Shown here piece after piece: positions 51,961 through 62,129 of a stretch of DNA of 64,000 nucleotides. The DNA is from Beijerinckiaceae bacterium (GTDB lineage: Bacteria; Pseudomonadota; Alphaproteobacteria; Rhizobiales; Beijerinckiaceae), in the NCBI GenBank assembly GCA_004564215.1, contig CP024846.1:682001-746000 (forward strand), in the 5' to 3' direction. The position numbers and the translations under genes are program-made. Position 1 is the first letter of the stretch. Each line of letters starts with the position of its first letter. The notes beneath the pieces were generated by a model. That model was not told the DNA's origin and did not search any database. It saw nothing but the letters and a program-made list of their open reading frames with translations.

Positions 51961-54930
51961 ATGAAGACACCAAGGCCGTCCGCAGGCGCCGCGTCGCGCG
52001 GAAAATCGCGGAAAACTCTGCCGCCCGAGAAGCCTTCCGAAAAGCTGTTCGAAGGGCGCTCAATCGTGATTCGGGGCGCGCGCGAGCACAATCTGAAAAA
52101 TATCGATCTGACCATTCCGCGCGACAAACTTGTCGTCTTCACCGGCCTCTCGGGCTCAGGCAAGTCCTCGCTGGCCTTCGATACGATCTATGCTGAAGGT
52201 CAGCGCCGCTATGTCGAATCGCTTTCGGCCTATGCGCGCCAATTCCTCGAAATGATGCAAAAGCCGGATGTCGATCAGATCGATGGTTTGTCGCCGGCCA
52301 TCTCGATCGAGCAAAAAACCACCTCCAAGAATCCGCGCTCGACCGTCGGCACCGTCACCGAGATTTATGATTATATGCGGCTTCTGTTCGCTCGCGTTGG
52401 GATCGCCTATTCGCCAGCAACGGGCTTGCCGATCGAAAGCCAGACCGTAAGCCAGATGGTCGACCGCGTGCTCGCCTTGCCGGAGCGCACACGGCTCTAT
52501 TTGATTGCGCCGGTCATTCGCGGCCGCAAGGGGGAATACCGCAAGGAAATCGCCGACTTCATGAAGCGCGGTTTCCAACGTCTCAAAATCGATGGTGCGT
52601 TTTATGAAATCGCGGACGCGCCGGTCCTCGACAAAAAGTTTAAGCACGACCTTGATGTGGTCGTCGACCGCATTGCCGTGCGCTCCGACATTGGGGCGAG
52701 GCTGTCGGAGAGTTTCGAGACCGCGCTTGAGCTTGCGGATGGCACCGCGATTGCCGAATACGCGGACGAGACCGATGAACAAGGCGCGGCCAAGCGGATT
52801 ATCTTTTCGTCGAAATTTGCTTGCCCGGTTTCAGGTTTCACCATCCCCGAAATCGAACCGCGCCTGTTTTCCTTCAATAATCCATTCGGAGCGTGCCCCC
52901 ATTGCGGGGGGCTCGGCGTCGAGCAGACGGTCGATCCCGAACTGATTGTCCCAGACCCGAAGCTGACCTTGCGCAAAGGGGCGATCGCGCCCTGGGCCCG
53001 CTCAAGTTCGCCTTATTACCTGCAAACGCTCGAAGCGCTTGCCAAGCATTTTAAATTCCGGCTCGACGCCCGTTTCGACAGCCTGCCGCAACAAGCCCGC
53101 GACATTATCCTTTATGGCTCGGGCGAGGAGGCGGTACGCTTTTCTTACGCCGACGGTCTGCGTTCTTACGATGTCGTGAAGCCCTTTGAGGGCGTGATCA
53201 ATAATCTCGCAAGGCGATTTCGCGAGACCGAGAGCGAATGGGCGCGCGAAGACATCGCCCGCTATATGACGGCGACCCCTTGCAGCGTTTGCGACGGGAA
53301 TCGGTTGCGGCCCGAAGCCCTCGCGGTCAAAATCGAGGGGCGCCATATCAGCCAATTGACCGCGCTTTCGGTCCGCGCCGCGCAAGCATGGTTTGAGGCG
53401 CTGCCGGCAAAGCTCGACGCGAAGCGAAACGAGATCGCAAAGCGCATCCTCAAGGAGATTCGCGAGAGGCTTTCGTTTCTGGTCGATGTCGGCCTTGACT
53501 ATCTGACGCTTTCCCGCGCTTCAGGCACGTTGTCCGGCGGGGAAAGTCAGCGCATCCGGCTTGCCTCGCAGATCGGGTCCGGCTTGACCGGGGTGCTTTA
53601 TGTCCTGGACGAACCATCGATCGGCCTGCATCAGCGCGACAATGACAGGCTTCTCGAAACCTTGCGGCGTTTGCGCGATCTCGGCAATTCCGTGATTGTC
53701 GTGGAGCATGATGAGGACGCCATCCTGGCGGCCGATTATGTGGTCGATGTCGGCCCAGGCGCGGGCATTCACGGCGGCGAGATCGTCGCGCAGGGCACGC
53801 CTGCGGAAATCATGGCCGATCGAAACTCTTTGACCGGCCAGTATCTGACCGGTGTACGCGATGTCGCCGTGCCCCGCCACCGCCGCAAGCCGGAGCCGGG
53901 ACGCAAGCTCACCATCGTCAACGCCAGCGGCAATAATCTGAAAAATATCTCCACTGCAATACCGCTCGGGGTGTTCACTTGCATCACCGGAGTCTCCGGG
54001 GGCGGGAAATCTACTCTTATCATCGATACGCTTTACAAAGCCGCAGCCCGGAAGCTCAATGGCGCGCTCGAACATCCGGCGCCGCACACACGCATCGATG
54101 GGCTCGACCAGCTCGATAAGGTCATCGACATCGACCAATCGCCGATAGGACGAACGCCCCGGTCCAACCCGGCAACTTATACCGGCGCTTTCACCCCGAT
54201 CCGCGAATGGTTTGCGGGCCTACCGGAGGCCAAGGCGCGCGGCTATCAGCCAGGACGCTTCTCTTTCAACGTCAAGGGTGGCCGTTGCGAAGCCTGCCAG
54301 GGCGACGGCGTGATCAAAATCGAAATGCATTTTCTGCCGGACGTCTATGTGACCTGCGACGTCTGCAAGGGCAAGCGCTACGACCGCGAGACGCTTGAAG
54401 TCAAATATCGAGATAGGTCGATTGCCGACGTCCTCGATCTGACGGTCGAGGAAGCAGCCAGTCTCTTCAAGGCAGTCCCCTCAATCCGGGAAAAAATGGA
54501 TACGCTCGCGCGGGTTGGTCTCGGTTATGTCAAGGTCGGCCAGCAGGCTAATACGCTATCGGGCGGCGAGGCTCAGAGGGTCAAACTCGCCAAGGAGCTT
54601 TCCAAGCGTTCAACCGGCCGCACGCTCTATATTCTCGACGAGCCGACCACCGGATTGCACTTCCACGATGTCGCGAAACTCCTGGAGGTGCTGCATCAAC
54701 TGGTCGATCAAGGCAACACGGTCATTGTGATCGAGCATAATCTCGAAGTTGTGAAAACGGCGGATTGGATCATCGATCTTGGACCTGAAGGCGGGGATGG
54801 AGGCGGCGAGATCGTCGCCAGCGGCCCCCCCGAGGACATCGCCAAGGATAAGAAAAGCTACACGGGCCACTATTTACGCGCGGTTCTAGAGCGCCGCCCG
54901 ACAGGCAAGGCCAAGGCGGCCGCGGAGTGA
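51961..54930 (+). CDS. uvrA: Excinuclease ABC subunit A
   Basis: Damage-recognition ATPase of nucleotide excision repair (989 residues from ATG 51961; GTG 51934 would add nine). Two ABC modules are present: Walker [14 protein letters not shown] and [13 protein letters not shown]; signatures [17 protein letters not shown] and [18 protein letters not shown]; Walker [13 protein letters not shown] and [12 protein letters not shown]. Zinc modules include CPVSGF with [17 protein letters not shown], and CEACQGDG with CDVCKGKRY. The first 40 residues are a basic, less conserved tail. Confidence 0.96.
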   Translation: MKTPRPSAGAASRGKSRKTLPPEKPSEKLFEGRSIVIRGAREHNLKNIDLTIPRDKLVVFTGLSGSGKSSLAFDTIYAEGQRRYVESLSAYARQFLEMMQKPDVDQIDGLSPAISIEQKTTSKNPRSTVGTVTEIYDYMRLLFARVGIAYSPATGLPIESQTVSQMVDRVLALPERTRLYLIAPVIRGRKGEYRKEIADFMKRGFQRLKIDGAFYEIADAPVLDKKFKHDLDVVVDRIAVRSDIGARLSESFETALELADGTAIAEYADETDEQGAAKRIIFSSKFACPVSGFTIPEIEPRLFSFNNPFGACPHCGGLGVEQTVDPELIVPDPKLTLRKGAIAPWARSSSPYYLQTLEALAKHFKFRLDARFDSLPQQARDIILYGSGEEAVRFSYADGLRSYDVVKPFEGVINNLARRFRETESEWAREDIARYMTATPCSVCDGNRLRPEALAVKIEGRHISQLTALSVRAAQAWFEALPAKLDAKRNEIAKRILKEIRERLSFLVDVGLDYLTLSRASGTLSGGESQRIRLASQIGSGLTGVLYVLDEPSIGLHQRDNDRLLETLRRLRDLGNSVIVVEHDEDAILAADYVVDVGPGAGIHGGEIVAQGTPAEIMADRNSLTGQYLTGVRDVAVPRHRRKPEPGRKLTIVNASGNNLKNISTAIPLGVFTCITGVSGGGKSTLIIDTLYKAAARKLNGALEHPAPHTRIDGLDQLDKVIDIDQSPIGRTPRSNPATYTGAFTPIREWFAGLPEAKARGYQPGRFSFNVKGGRCEACQGDGVIKIEMHFLPDVYVTCDVCKGKRYDRETLEVKYRDRSIADVLDLTVEEAASLFKAVPSIREKMDTLARVGLGYVKVGQQANTLSGGEAQRVKLAKELSKRSTGRTLYILDEPTTGLHFHDVAKLLEVLHQLVDQGNTVIVIEHNLEVVKTADWIIDLGPEGGDGGGEIVASGPPEDIAKDKKSYTGHYLRAVLERRPTGKAKAAAE

Positions 54931-55402
54931 GCCTTGCGCGGCAATCCTGAATGCACCGCCTATGCTGCGGTGCATTACACTCCCAATGCGGGTTTTAGCC
55001 ATGCATAAAATGCATATCAGCCCCGGTATTTCTGGGCTTGAACCCGGTTCCTAATGGGGTATCTTTTGCATTGCAACATGAGGGATAGCTCAGACCTCCA
55101 ATTGGGTTGCTTGGTTTCGGCGGGAGCCAGCAAAGAGGGTGCGGCAATATTGTTGCCAAACCCATGGCGGATCAAACGAGGATCACTCGTTATATCAGTC
55201 GAACCTAGAAGACGGTTGGGTTCTTCTGAAGACAAGCTCGGTCATGGTCACAGTTACGTTAATGCTCGGTCACAGTTAAGACTTTGTTACAGGCAAGATT
55301 TGGCTGTAGGCAGGACTTGGTTAAAGTTCTCAGCCAGTCTTTGAAAGTCGAATGAATGCGCCGTTGAGGCTCTGGCCGCACTTAAGCCCCCTCTTCGGTC
55401 AG

Positions 55403-55434
55403 AAGCGCCCGCCGATCCTCCCCGGCGGGCGCTT
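55403..55434 (+). terminator. Strong rho-independent terminator
   Basis: Perfect 12-bp GC-rich stem AAGCGCCCGCCG/CGGCGGGCGCTT, 8-base loop, then TCTTTTTG. It lies 473 bp past the uvrA stop and stops plus-strand transcription before the repeat block; the transcript it ends is not identified. Confidence 0.8.
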
Positions 55435-55499
55435 TCTTTTTGAGCTTCCCCTAGAGCGCTTCCCGATCAGAATCATCTGATCGAAAAGGAATCGCTCAA

Positions 55500-55561
55500 G
55501 TTCAACGAGTTGGAGCAAGTTCTGATCGAAAAAGTCGGTCAACTTTTTCGGAACATGCTCT
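55500..55561. repeat. 62-bp palindromic repeat, family 2, second copy
   Basis: 60/62 identical to the reverse complement of 34293-34354. Directly before it, 55452-55497 forms another imperfect palindrome (AGAGCG...CGCTC ends, GATCAGA/TCTGATC inner arms). Confidence 0.88.
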
Positions 55562-55627
55562 GGCGCGAACTTGCATTCTGGGGCGGCCCTTTTCCCCACG
55601 AAGCGAAATTGCTTTAAACTCGGGGAC

Positions 55628-57067
55628 ATGACCCAACCAGAGCGTTGCTCATCTCCCTTGCAGCCGATCCATGTGGTTGGCGGCGGCCTTGCGGGCAGCG
55701 AAGCTGCCTGGCAAATCGCGCGGCAAGGGGTCCCCGTGCTGCTGCACGAAATGCGCCCGACACGAAAAACCGCCGCGCATCACACGGACGACCTCGCCGA
55801 ACTCGTCTGTTCCAATTCCTTCCGCGCCGATGATCCCCAAACCAGCGCCATCGGGATTCTGCATCGGGAAATGCGCTGTCTCGATTCCCTGATCCTGATC
55901 GCCGCCGACCTCCACAAATTGCCCGCGGGCGGAGCACTCGCCGTCGACCGAAGCCAATTTGCAGCGCATGTCACGCGTATGATCTGCAGCCATCCCCTCA
56001 TTACAGTGCTCCGCGAAGAGGTCTCGGGTTTGCCGCCGGAGGACTGGGACAATGTGATCATCGCGACGGGTCCCCTGACGTCGCCTTCCCTGGCGGCCGG
56101 CCTTGGCGCACTGACCGGTGAGCGCGATCTCGCCTTTTTCGATGCGATCGCGCCAGTCGTGCATCGCTGGTCGATCGACATGGAGAAAGCCTGGTTTCAG
56201 TCGCGTTACGACAAAACGGGTCCGGCCGGAACCGGCGCCGATTACATCAATTGCCCGCTGACGCGAGACGAATATTACATCTTCGTGGACAGGCTCCTGG
56301 AAGCGGAGAAAGCCACGGCTCACGAGCTTCCTCAAGAGGCGAAGGACACCCCTTACTTCAATGGGTGTTTGCCGATTGAAATTATGGCGGAGCGCGGCCG
56401 TGAAACTCTGCGGCATGGACCGATGAAGCCTTTCGGTCTGACCAATCCGCATGCGGGCACGACAAAACCCTATGCGGTCGTGCAGCTCCGCCAGGATAAT
56501 ATGCTCGGCACGCTCTACAATATCGTGGGCTTCCAGACCAAGATGAAACATCACGCGCAGGTTGAAATTTTCCGCGCAATCCCAGGTCTGGAAAAGGCAA
56601 GTTTCGCCCGCCTCGGCGGGATGCATCGAAACACTTTTTTGAACTCGCCCAAATTGCTTGATCCCGCCTTGCGGCTCAAGGCCGATCCGAGACTCCGCTT
56701 CGCCGGCCAGATCACCGGCTGCGAGGGCTATGTCGAGAGTGCCGCGATCGGCCTCGCGGCGGGCCGCATGGCCGCCGCGGAGCGAAAAGGAGAAGCGTTC
56801 CTCCCTCTGCCATCGTCCACGGCGTTAGGCGCGCTGATCAACCACATTACCGGCGGACATGTTGAATCGATCGACGCCGGACCGTCCTCTTTTCAGCCCA
56901 TGAACATTAATTTCGGGCTGTTTCCACCGCTGGACGAGTCTCCTTCGATCGGCAAGAAGCTACGGGGCGCGGAAAAAGGCAACGCCCGCAAGGCAGCGAT
57001 CAGCTTGCGGGCGCAACACGACTTGGAGGACTGGCTCGGGACGCGTGCGAAACACGCGGCCGAATGA
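55628..57067 (+). CDS. trmFO: Methylenetetrahydrofolate-tRNA-(uracil-54) C5-methyltransferase (FAD)
   Basis: Makes ribothymidine-54 in the tRNA T loop using methylenetetrahydrofolate and FADH2. The 479-residue protein opens [18 protein letters not shown] (FAD GxGxxG), with [63 protein letters not shown] and the C-terminal [29 protein letters not shown] 55628 gives the standard start; the frame extends to 55571 into repeat-flanking DNA. GidA-like MnmG proteins are longer. Confidence 0.96.
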   Translation: MTQPERCSSPLQPIHVVGGGLAGSEAAWQIARQGVPVLLHEMRPTRKTAAHHTDDLAELVCSNSFRADDPQTSAIGILHREMRCLDSLILIAADLHKLPAGGALAVDRSQFAAHVTRMICSHPLITVLREEVSGLPPEDWDNVIIATGPLTSPSLAAGLGALTGERDLAFFDAIAPVVHRWSIDMEKAWFQSRYDKTGPAGTGADYINCPLTRDEYYIFVDRLLEAEKATAHELPQEAKDTPYFNGCLPIEIMAERGRETLRHGPMKPFGLTNPHAGTTKPYAVVQLRQDNMLGTLYNIVGFQTKMKHHAQVEIFRAIPGLEKASFARLGGMHRNTFLNSPKLLDPALRLKADPRLRFAGQITGCEGYVESAAIGLAAGRMAAAERKGEAFLPLPSSTALGALINHITGGHVESIDAGPSSFQPMNINFGLFPPLDESPSIGKKLRGAEKGNARKAAISLRAQHDLEDWLGTRAKHAAE

Positions 57068-57100
57068 GGTTTGGGCCGTCCTCTTTGGCAACCGGTACGC

Positions 57101-57274
57101 CTAAAGAATCGCCTCGCCGGCGATGAGGCCGAGCACAAGAAAGATGATGAACACGACGACGAAAATAAAAAACAGGATGCGAGCAATACCGCCCGCCGCC
57201 GCTGAGATGCCGGTGAATCCAAAAAGCCCGGCAACAACGGAAATGATAAAGAAGATAAGCGCCCATTTCAGCAT
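57101..57274 (-). CDS. DUF1328 small membrane protein
   Basis: 57 residues: [20 protein letters not shown], then [20 protein letters not shown] and [17 protein letters not shown]. Two hydrophobic helices with a [10 protein letters not shown] turn are the DUF1328 (YtjA-like) pattern. The function is unknown, often linked with stress or envelope. It lies in the 0.3 kb between trmFO and ubiA, convergent with trmFO. Confidence 0.9.
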   Translation of the reverse strand: MLKWALIFFIISVVAGLFGFTGISAAAGGIARILFFIFVVVFIIFLVLGLIAGEAIL

Positions 57275-57359
57275 TGATGTGTCCCCGTAAATTCGTGGGC
57301 CGTGCGACCCAAAGCATAGAATTCAAAACGGGCGCGAATGTTCCATCCGCTGATCTTTA

Positions 57360-58388
57360 TCATAATCCCGCTTGAAAAACCGACCCGAGGAAATGCTGCG
57401 CCGCAAGACCCGCGAACAGAAGAAGCCCGGCGTCGCGGTTCGAACGAAACAGACGCAGCGCGCTTATCTCGTCCGCGGGATTGATCCGGCTTACCTGCCA
57501 GGCGAGATGCAAGGCAAACAGCAATAGACCCGCCTGCGCGAATATACCCGCACCAACGGCGAGGAACGCTGCTTCGACACATAAAACCGAAAGCAGATAG
57601 AGGACCCCTACCCCGCCGCGGACCCGGTTTCCGAAAAACAGCGCGGTCGAGCCGATCCCTACGACCGCATCATCCTCGACATCCTGCACCGCATAGATCG
57701 TGTCGTAGCCGATCGTCCAGAACACTGCGCCAAGATAGAGCGCGATGGGAGCAGGCGCGAGCGAACCCAAAGCGGCCGCCCATCCAACCAGGCCCCCCCA
57801 GGCAAAGGCCGCGCCAAGGACCGCCTGCGGCCAGGAACTGAACCGCTTCACGAAAGGATAGAGGCAAACGATCCCGAGCGAAGCAAATCCCAGCCAGATC
57901 GTGAAGCCGTTGAAACTCAGAAGGACGCAAAGCCCCACAAGACATTGCGCGGCAAGAAACAGGAGCGCCGCCCTGACGCCGATACGTCCAGATGGGATCG
58001 GGCGCGACTTTGTCCGCTCGACCTGCTCGTCGATTTTTCGATCGACAATGTCATTATAGGTCGAGCCCGCGCCACGCATGGCGACCGCTCCGACAAAAAA
58101 CAGCAGAAGATCGCGACCATGCAACGGTTGGCCATAAGCGATGCTGGCGAGCGCGCTCGACCACCAGCACGGCAACAGCAACAGCCACCAACCGATCGGC
58201 CGATCGAGGCGCGCGAGCTGAAGCAACGGATGCCAGGATTTTGGCGCAATCTTGAAGAGAATCTGATTGCCGACGGAATCCGGAAGACCCTGCGCCGGCG
58301 GCGGACTTGCCGACAAATCCGCCGAGCCTGCCGCTATGGATCGAATGCCTGGGTCCGGTGCCGGAGATCCGGCCCGGTGTTCGCTCAC
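57360..58388 (-). CDS. ubiA: 4-hydroxybenzoate polyprenyltransferase
   Basis: Integral membrane prenyltransferase of ubiquinone synthesis (342 residues, about 8-9 helices after a 55-residue head). The Asp-rich Mg-diphosphate motifs are YNDIVDRKIDEQVERTKSRPI (about 113-133) and YDTIYAVQDVEDDAVVGI (about 223-240). The start GTG 58388 overlaps the stop of the small exported protein gene. The quinone product is the substrate class of the bo3 oxidase encoded at 28 kb. Confidence 0.95.
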   Translation of the reverse strand: MSEHRAGSPAPDPGIRSIAAGSADLSASPPPAQGLPDSVGNQILFKIAPKSWHPLLQLARLDRPIGWWLLLLPCWWSSALASIAYGQPLHGRDLLLFFVGAVAMRGAGSTYNDIVDRKIDEQVERTKSRPIPSGRIGVRAALLFLAAQCLVGLCVLLSFNGFTIWLGFASLGIVCLYPFVKRFSSWPQAVLGAAFAWGGLVGWAAALGSLAPAPIALYLGAVFWTIGYDTIYAVQDVEDDAVVGIGSTALFFGNRVRGGVGVLYLLSVLCVEAAFLAVGAGIFAQAGLLLFALHLAWQVSRINPADEISALRLFRSNRDAGLLLFAGLAAQHFLGSVFQAGL

Positions 58389-58828
58389 AGGGGGCCGGCG
58401 GGCAGCTTTGTTTGCGGCGCGTTAAGCGCTCCAGCCTGCTGCTGCTGGGCTTTTTTCATCTGCGCCGCGACGGTGCAGGCCTGGTTGGCGACCTGACCTG
58501 ATTTGCTGGTGCTGGACGAGATGTTTTGGAAGACTTCATCGGGAACCGCGCACCAATCCTTGTTCTTGGTGAGATACGAAATCAGTTCATGTTCGGCCGC
58601 GACAAGCGAGCGCAGCTTGGGACAGGAAGCGATCGGATCGAGCTGGCCTTTGCCATTCTTGGCGAGCTGGTTGAGCTGATCGATAATGCTCTGGCGCTTC
58701 TTGGTCAGAGTTCCGATATCCTGATTGCAATCGAGCGCAAATGCCGCGCCGCCAACCACCAAAGGGGACAAGGCCGCGAAAGCAACCATGGCTTTACGCG
58801 CGCCGTGGATGAGCCTATGTGCCATCAT
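58385..58828 (-). CDS. Exported hypothetical protein
   Basis: 147 residues, not recognised. A signal peptide is visible (AMVAFAALSPLVVGGAAFA, cleavage near 32). The mature part starts LDCNQDIGTLTKKRQSIIDQL, has four Cys (DCNQ, SCPK, WCAV, ACTV) that could pair, helices in between, and a Gln-rich tail KKAQQQQ. Its stop overlaps the ubiA start (GTGA), so the two are coupled. It is probably periplasmic. Confidence 0.78.
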   Translation of the reverse strand: MMAHRLIHGARKAMVAFAALSPLVVGGAAFALDCNQDIGTLTKKRQSIIDQLNQLAKNGKGQLDPIASCPKLRSLVAAEHELISYLTKNKDWCAVPDEVFQNISSSTSKSGQVANQACTVAAQMKKAQQQQAGALNAPQTKLPAGPL

Positions 58829-58975
58829 GATGCGAGCCTTTCATTGGCGTTTCGATGTTCCATTTCGCTTTTCTTAACCAACACAACATGTTTCGCGCCG
58901 AAAACTTTGGGGCGGAGGCGGGCATAACTCGCGCGAGCGAACTCCAGAATTTCCCTGCCCGTTTTTGGTGGCCGT

Positions 58976-59731
58976 ATGTCGCGTTATGATTTCACCGCGC
59001 ACCGGCTTTATGTCAACGTTCCCCTCGCTCAGGCGGCGCGGTTCGATCTCGACCACACACAAGCAAATTATGTCCGCAATGTGTTGCGCCTGACCGAAGG
59101 TGCCGCAATTCGCGTCTTCAACGGGCGGGACGGCGAATGGGAAACGACCATTGCGGCTTCCAATCGGAAGGCCGTCACGCTCGTCGCCCGCCAGATGACG
59201 CGGCCGCAAGAGAGACATCCGGATCTTCATTATCTTTTCGCGCCGCTGAAACAGGCGCGCCAGGATTACATGATCCAGAAAGCTGTCGAAATGGGGGCAG
59301 GCCTCCTGCGCCCCGTGTTCACCCGCCAAACCCAGGTCCAGCGGGTTAATCTCGACCGCATGCGGGCCAATGCGATCGAAGCCGCCGAACAATGTGGAAT
59401 CCTCGTAATTCCCGAAATTGCACCGGCGATCCGGCTGGACGCGCTCCTGCGAGACTGGAACAATGAGCGCCTGCTTATCTTCTGCGACGAGGATGCGCCA
59501 GTGCAAGATCCTTGCGTCGGTTTACGGCCGTTTGCCGACCCTGAGCGTCCCCGACCCGTCGCCCTTCTGGTCGGCCCGGAAGGCGGCTTCGACCGCCAGG
59601 AACGCGACGCGCTCCTCGCCTTGCCGAGCATCGTGCGGGTGTCTCTCGGTCCCCGCATTTTGCGGGCCGATACGGCCGCCGTCGCCGCGCTTGCTTTGGT
59701 TCAGGCTGTGCTCGGCGATTGGGGCGGATAA
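58976..59731 (+). CDS. rsmE: 16S rRNA (uracil-1498 N3)-methyltransferase
   Basis: SPOUT methyltransferase (251 residues) acting on the small ribosomal subunit. It shows the N-terminal PUA-like domain (about 1-75), then the knot: FCDEDAP, VALLVGPEGGFDRQERDAL and SLGPRILRADTAAVAALALVQ, the classic RsmE pattern with GPEGG and LRADTA. The ATG is preceded by GGTGG. It is divergent from the ubiA group and followed by a small secreted protein gene; gshA is nearby, as in other Hyphomicrobiales. Confidence 0.95.
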   Translation: MSRYDFTAHRLYVNVPLAQAARFDLDHTQANYVRNVLRLTEGAAIRVFNGRDGEWETTIAASNRKAVTLVARQMTRPQERHPDLHYLFAPLKQARQDYMIQKAVEMGAGLLRPVFTRQTQVQRVNLDRMRANAIEAAEQCGILVIPEIAPAIRLDALLRDWNNERLLIFCDEDAPVQDPCVGLRPFADPERPRPVALLVGPEGGFDRQERDALLALPSIVRVSLGPRILRADTAAVAALALVQAVLGDWGG

Positions 59732-59812
59732 ATATTAACGCATCATTATATCGCCTCATTGTAGGGTCAAAAAATTCCACGACAAAAGTTAAACGATTCT
59801 TTTGGGCATCGA

Positions 59813-60148
59813 ATGATTTTCCGAGATACTTTGGCCTTGATAGGCTGTTGCGCCGCCGCGGTTTGCTTCACCTTCGGCAAGCCCGCGCGGGCCAATGATG
59901 TCCAGTCCGGACAGGGCACGCTTTCGCGCACGAGTGAGTCATGCGTCACCTCCGGCGCTGGCACTGTGAGCTGCGAGCGTATCGGCGGCCACGTCCGGGT
60001 CGACCTCAACACGCGGGTCGTGAGCGCGCCGACCTATGGTCGGCCAGGAGCGTCACCGGTTGCGGTCCGTATCGACGAGGGCGATCAGCCGCGCAGACAT
60101 CTTCGTTTGCCGGCCGAGCAAATCGGCATCAACCCCTTCGGCCGTTGA
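59813..60148 (+). CDS. Small exported hypothetical protein
   Basis: 111 residues, signal MIFRDTLALIGCCAAAVCFTF with cleavage near 27. The mature part has a pair of Cys in SCVTSGAGTVSCERIGGHVRVDLNTR, a beta-rich look that recalls the small exported proteins of Hyphomicrobiales with porin-like C-terminal strands. No function is assigned. It converges with the Ivy-like gene. Confidence 0.65.
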   Translation: MIFRDTLALIGCCAAAVCFTFGKPARANDVQSGQGTLSRTSESCVTSGAGTVSCERIGGHVRVDLNTRVVSAPTYGRPGASPVAVRIDEGDQPRRHLRLPAEQIGINPFGR

Positions 60149-60201
60149 ATCGCGTGAGCTGCGCGTCGGCAGTCCAAACGGGCTGACTACGCGGTTACGG
60201 A

Positions 60202-60699
60202 TTATTTTCCGCCGCCGAATTTTTTCAGGGCACCGAAGGGATCCTTCGTAGCGTAACCGCACGCGTTCGCCGCCAGCGGACGCGTCTTGCCATCGGCCAG
60301 CCAAAAATCCTGGACCTTGCCCGATTGGTCATCGGTTTCACGCCAACATATCTGCGCGGACCCAGTCGAGGTGTCGAAGAACACCGTCATTTGGTTACCG
60401 CCGCAATCGTGAGACTTGCACGACCAAACCGCGAAGTGCCCCGTGCCGTCGCTGGCAACCGGTCCCTCGGGTCCATGCATTTCCTTCTCTGAAATTGCAA
60501 AATAACGGTCGCCCATGCCGGCGCGCATCGCCGCCAGAACGCCGGGCTGTTCCCAAAACGACTTGCCATTGACGAGGGTGTCGGACGGATAATTGCCGTT
60601 CCATTGCCCAAGCATCGAAAGATCGGCGGCCTTTGCAGGACCAAAATAAACGCCCGCAAAAAACAGGGTCGATAAAACACCAAGGGCAAACTTCTTCAT
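60202..60699 (-). CDS. Exported Ivy-like protein (candidate lysozyme inhibitor)
   Basis: 165 residues; signal MKKFALGVLSTLFFAGVYF to about 24. The mature part has WSCKSHDCGGNQMTVFFDTSTGSAQICWRE, in which CKSHDC resembles the CKPHDC loop that Ivy inserts into the active site of C-type lysozyme; the His is kept, while Pro is Ser. Two additional Cys (QICW, NACGY) are seen. GGGAGGAAT precedes ATG 60699. It follows gshA by 47 bp on the same strand. Inhibition of lysozyme or of lytic transglycosylases is inferred from the motif alone. Confidence 0.65.
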   Translation of the reverse strand: MKKFALGVLSTLFFAGVYFGPAKAADLSMLGQWNGNYPSDTLVNGKSFWEQPGVLAAMRAGMGDRYFAISEKEMHGPEGPVASDGTGHFAVWSCKSHDCGGNQMTVFFDTSTGSAQICWRETDDQSGKVQDFWLADGKTRPLAANACGYATKDPFGALKKFGGGK

Positions 60700-60746
60700 C
60701 CGGATTCCTCCCCCTGCCCTCGCATTACCGCGTCGCGGGCGCGCCT

Positions 60747-62129
60747 TCAATAGACGCATTCTTCGAAAGCCGGCTCGATGCTGCCCGCCCATTGGGTCTT
60801 GAATTTCTTGATCAGCCGTTCAGCTTCGCTATCTCCCGCAGCGACCGTATCAAGGGGATCGATGAAACAGGTTTCATCAGTGCCCTGCGCGTCGCATCGG
60901 TTACGTTTAGCGAGCCCCGCGCGCGCAAGACCGAGAATTTCGCGCGCGACCTCCCGCAGCGGCCGCCCTGAGACCGTAGCCTCGAGCCCCAAGCGCGGGA
61001 CATCGGCACGCAATTTTTCACGTGTCTCGGCGCTCCAAAGCTTCACGACGTCCCACGCCGCGTCGAGCACGGAGGGTTCGTAAAGCAGCCCGGCGAACAA
61101 AGCCGGCAGCGCTAAAAGGAATGGCCGGGGGCCGGCGTCGGCACCGCGCATTTCAAGATAACGCTTGAGCCTGACTTCCGGGAAAATCGTCGAAAGATGA
61201 TTGGCCCAGTCGGCGATCGTTGCGCGCTCCCCCGGAAGCTCAGACAGTCTGCCTGTGAGCAGATCGCTAAAATGAGCGCCCGCCACATCGTGGTAGATCT
61301 CGCCACGCTTGACAAAATACATCGGCACGGACAGCGCATAATCGACATAACGCTCGAATGACATTCCCTCTTCGAACGCGAAAGGCAAAAGTCCCGTCCG
61401 GGCAGAATCCGTGTGGCGCCAAATCTCCGAGCGCGCCGAGAGAAATCCGTTGAGCCTGCCTTCCGTGAAAGGCGAATTGGCGAAAAGCGCCGTCGTGAGG
61501 GGCTGCAAGGCCAGTGAGACGCGAAGCTTTTTTACCATGTCGGCTTCGCTCGAAAAATCGAGATTGGCCTGCACCGTCGCGGTCCGAAGCATCATTTCAA
61601 GGCCGCGCGATCCGACCTTCGGCATATATTTTATCATGATCGCGTAACGCTGCTTCGGCATCAGCGGCGTTTCGTCGAGGCGCCATTTCGGGCTCATGCC
61701 GAGCGCCAGAAAACCGATTCCATGCGGCGCCGCGAGCGCCGCGAGCGAAGACAAATGCTCGTTGAGTTCGATTTTGGTTTGGTGGAGGGAGTCGAAGGGC
61801 GCGCCGGAAAGTTCGAACTGTCCGCCAGGTTCAAGCGAGATCGCGGCCCCACCTTTTTCGTCGTAAAGCCCGATGATTCGCGCTCCGTCATTGACGGGCG
61901 CCCAGCCGAGCTTTGTTCGCATTCCCTCCAGAAGTGCGCGGATACCGCCCTGTCCACGTTCCGGCAAGCCGTCATAGGGGACCGGAGAATGATTCCCGCG
62001 ATAGAACGGAATTTTCTCATATTCCGTGCCGATCCGAAATTGCTCGGCCGGCTTGGCTCCGCCTTCGATCCAAGCGACCAGTTCATCGCGCGACGTGATA
62101 GGGGTCGTATCGGAAACGTCGCGAGCCAT
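60747..62129 (-). CDS. gshA: Glutamate-cysteine ligase (plant/alphaproteobacterial type)
   Basis: First step of glutathione synthesis, joining glutamate and cysteine with ATP. A 460-residue cytoplasmic protein with RIGTEYEKIPFYRGNHSPVPYDG (ATP/Mg region), ISLEPGGQFELSGAP, FLALGMSPKWRLDETPLMPKQRYAIM, TATVQANLDFSSEADMVKKLR and DLLTGRLSELPGERATIADWANHLSTIFPEVRLKRYLEMRGAD. All belong to the GCS2 type of plants and alphaproteobacteria. ATG 62129 is preferred to the longer frame that reaches 62222. Confidence 0.94.
   Translation of the reverse strand: MARDVSDTTPITSRDELVAWIEGGAKPAEQFRIGTEYEKIPFYRGNHSPVPYDGLPERGQGGIRALLEGMRTKLGWAPVNDGARIIGLYDEKGGAAISLEPGGQFELSGAPFDSLHQTKIELNEHLSSLAALAAPHGIGFLALGMSPKWRLDETPLMPKQRYAIMIKYMPKVGSRGLEMMLRTATVQANLDFSSEADMVKKLRVSLALQPLTTALFANSPFTEGRLNGFLSARSEIWRHTDSARTGLLPFAFEEGMSFERYVDYALSVPMYFVKRGEIYHDVAGAHFSDLLTGRLSELPGERATIADWANHLSTIFPEVRLKRYLEMRGADAGPRPFLLALPALFAGLLYEPSVLDAAWDVVKLWSAETREKLRADVPRLGLEATVSGRPLREVAREILGLARAGLAKRNRCDAQGTDETCFIDPLDTVAAGDSEAERLIKKFKTQWAGSIEPAFEECVY

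Larger units (their letters stand above)
54931..55627. other. 697-bp gap between uvrA and trmFO with repeats and a terminator
   Basis: No protein gene is convincing; a 96-codon frame at 55054 has poor composition. It contains direct repeats GGTCACAGTTA (55246-55256, 55268-55278), a strong hairpin terminator (55403-55434), an imperfect hairpin (55452-55497) and repeat family 2 (55500-55561). ssb, often placed after uvrA, is absent. Confidence 0.5.

Noticed and set aside
55075..55130. tRNA-like start GGGATAGCTCAG
   Set aside because: The rest does not fold as a cloverleaf: no T-arm GGTTCGA and no acceptor complement.
55236..55280. Possible CRISPR or iteron array
   Set aside because: Only two copies of the 11-base unit, without spacers or cas genes; kept only as a possible regulator site.
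55649..56626. 325-codon minus-strand frame inside trmFO
   Set aside because: Antisense shadow of trmFO, which has all FAD and family motifs.
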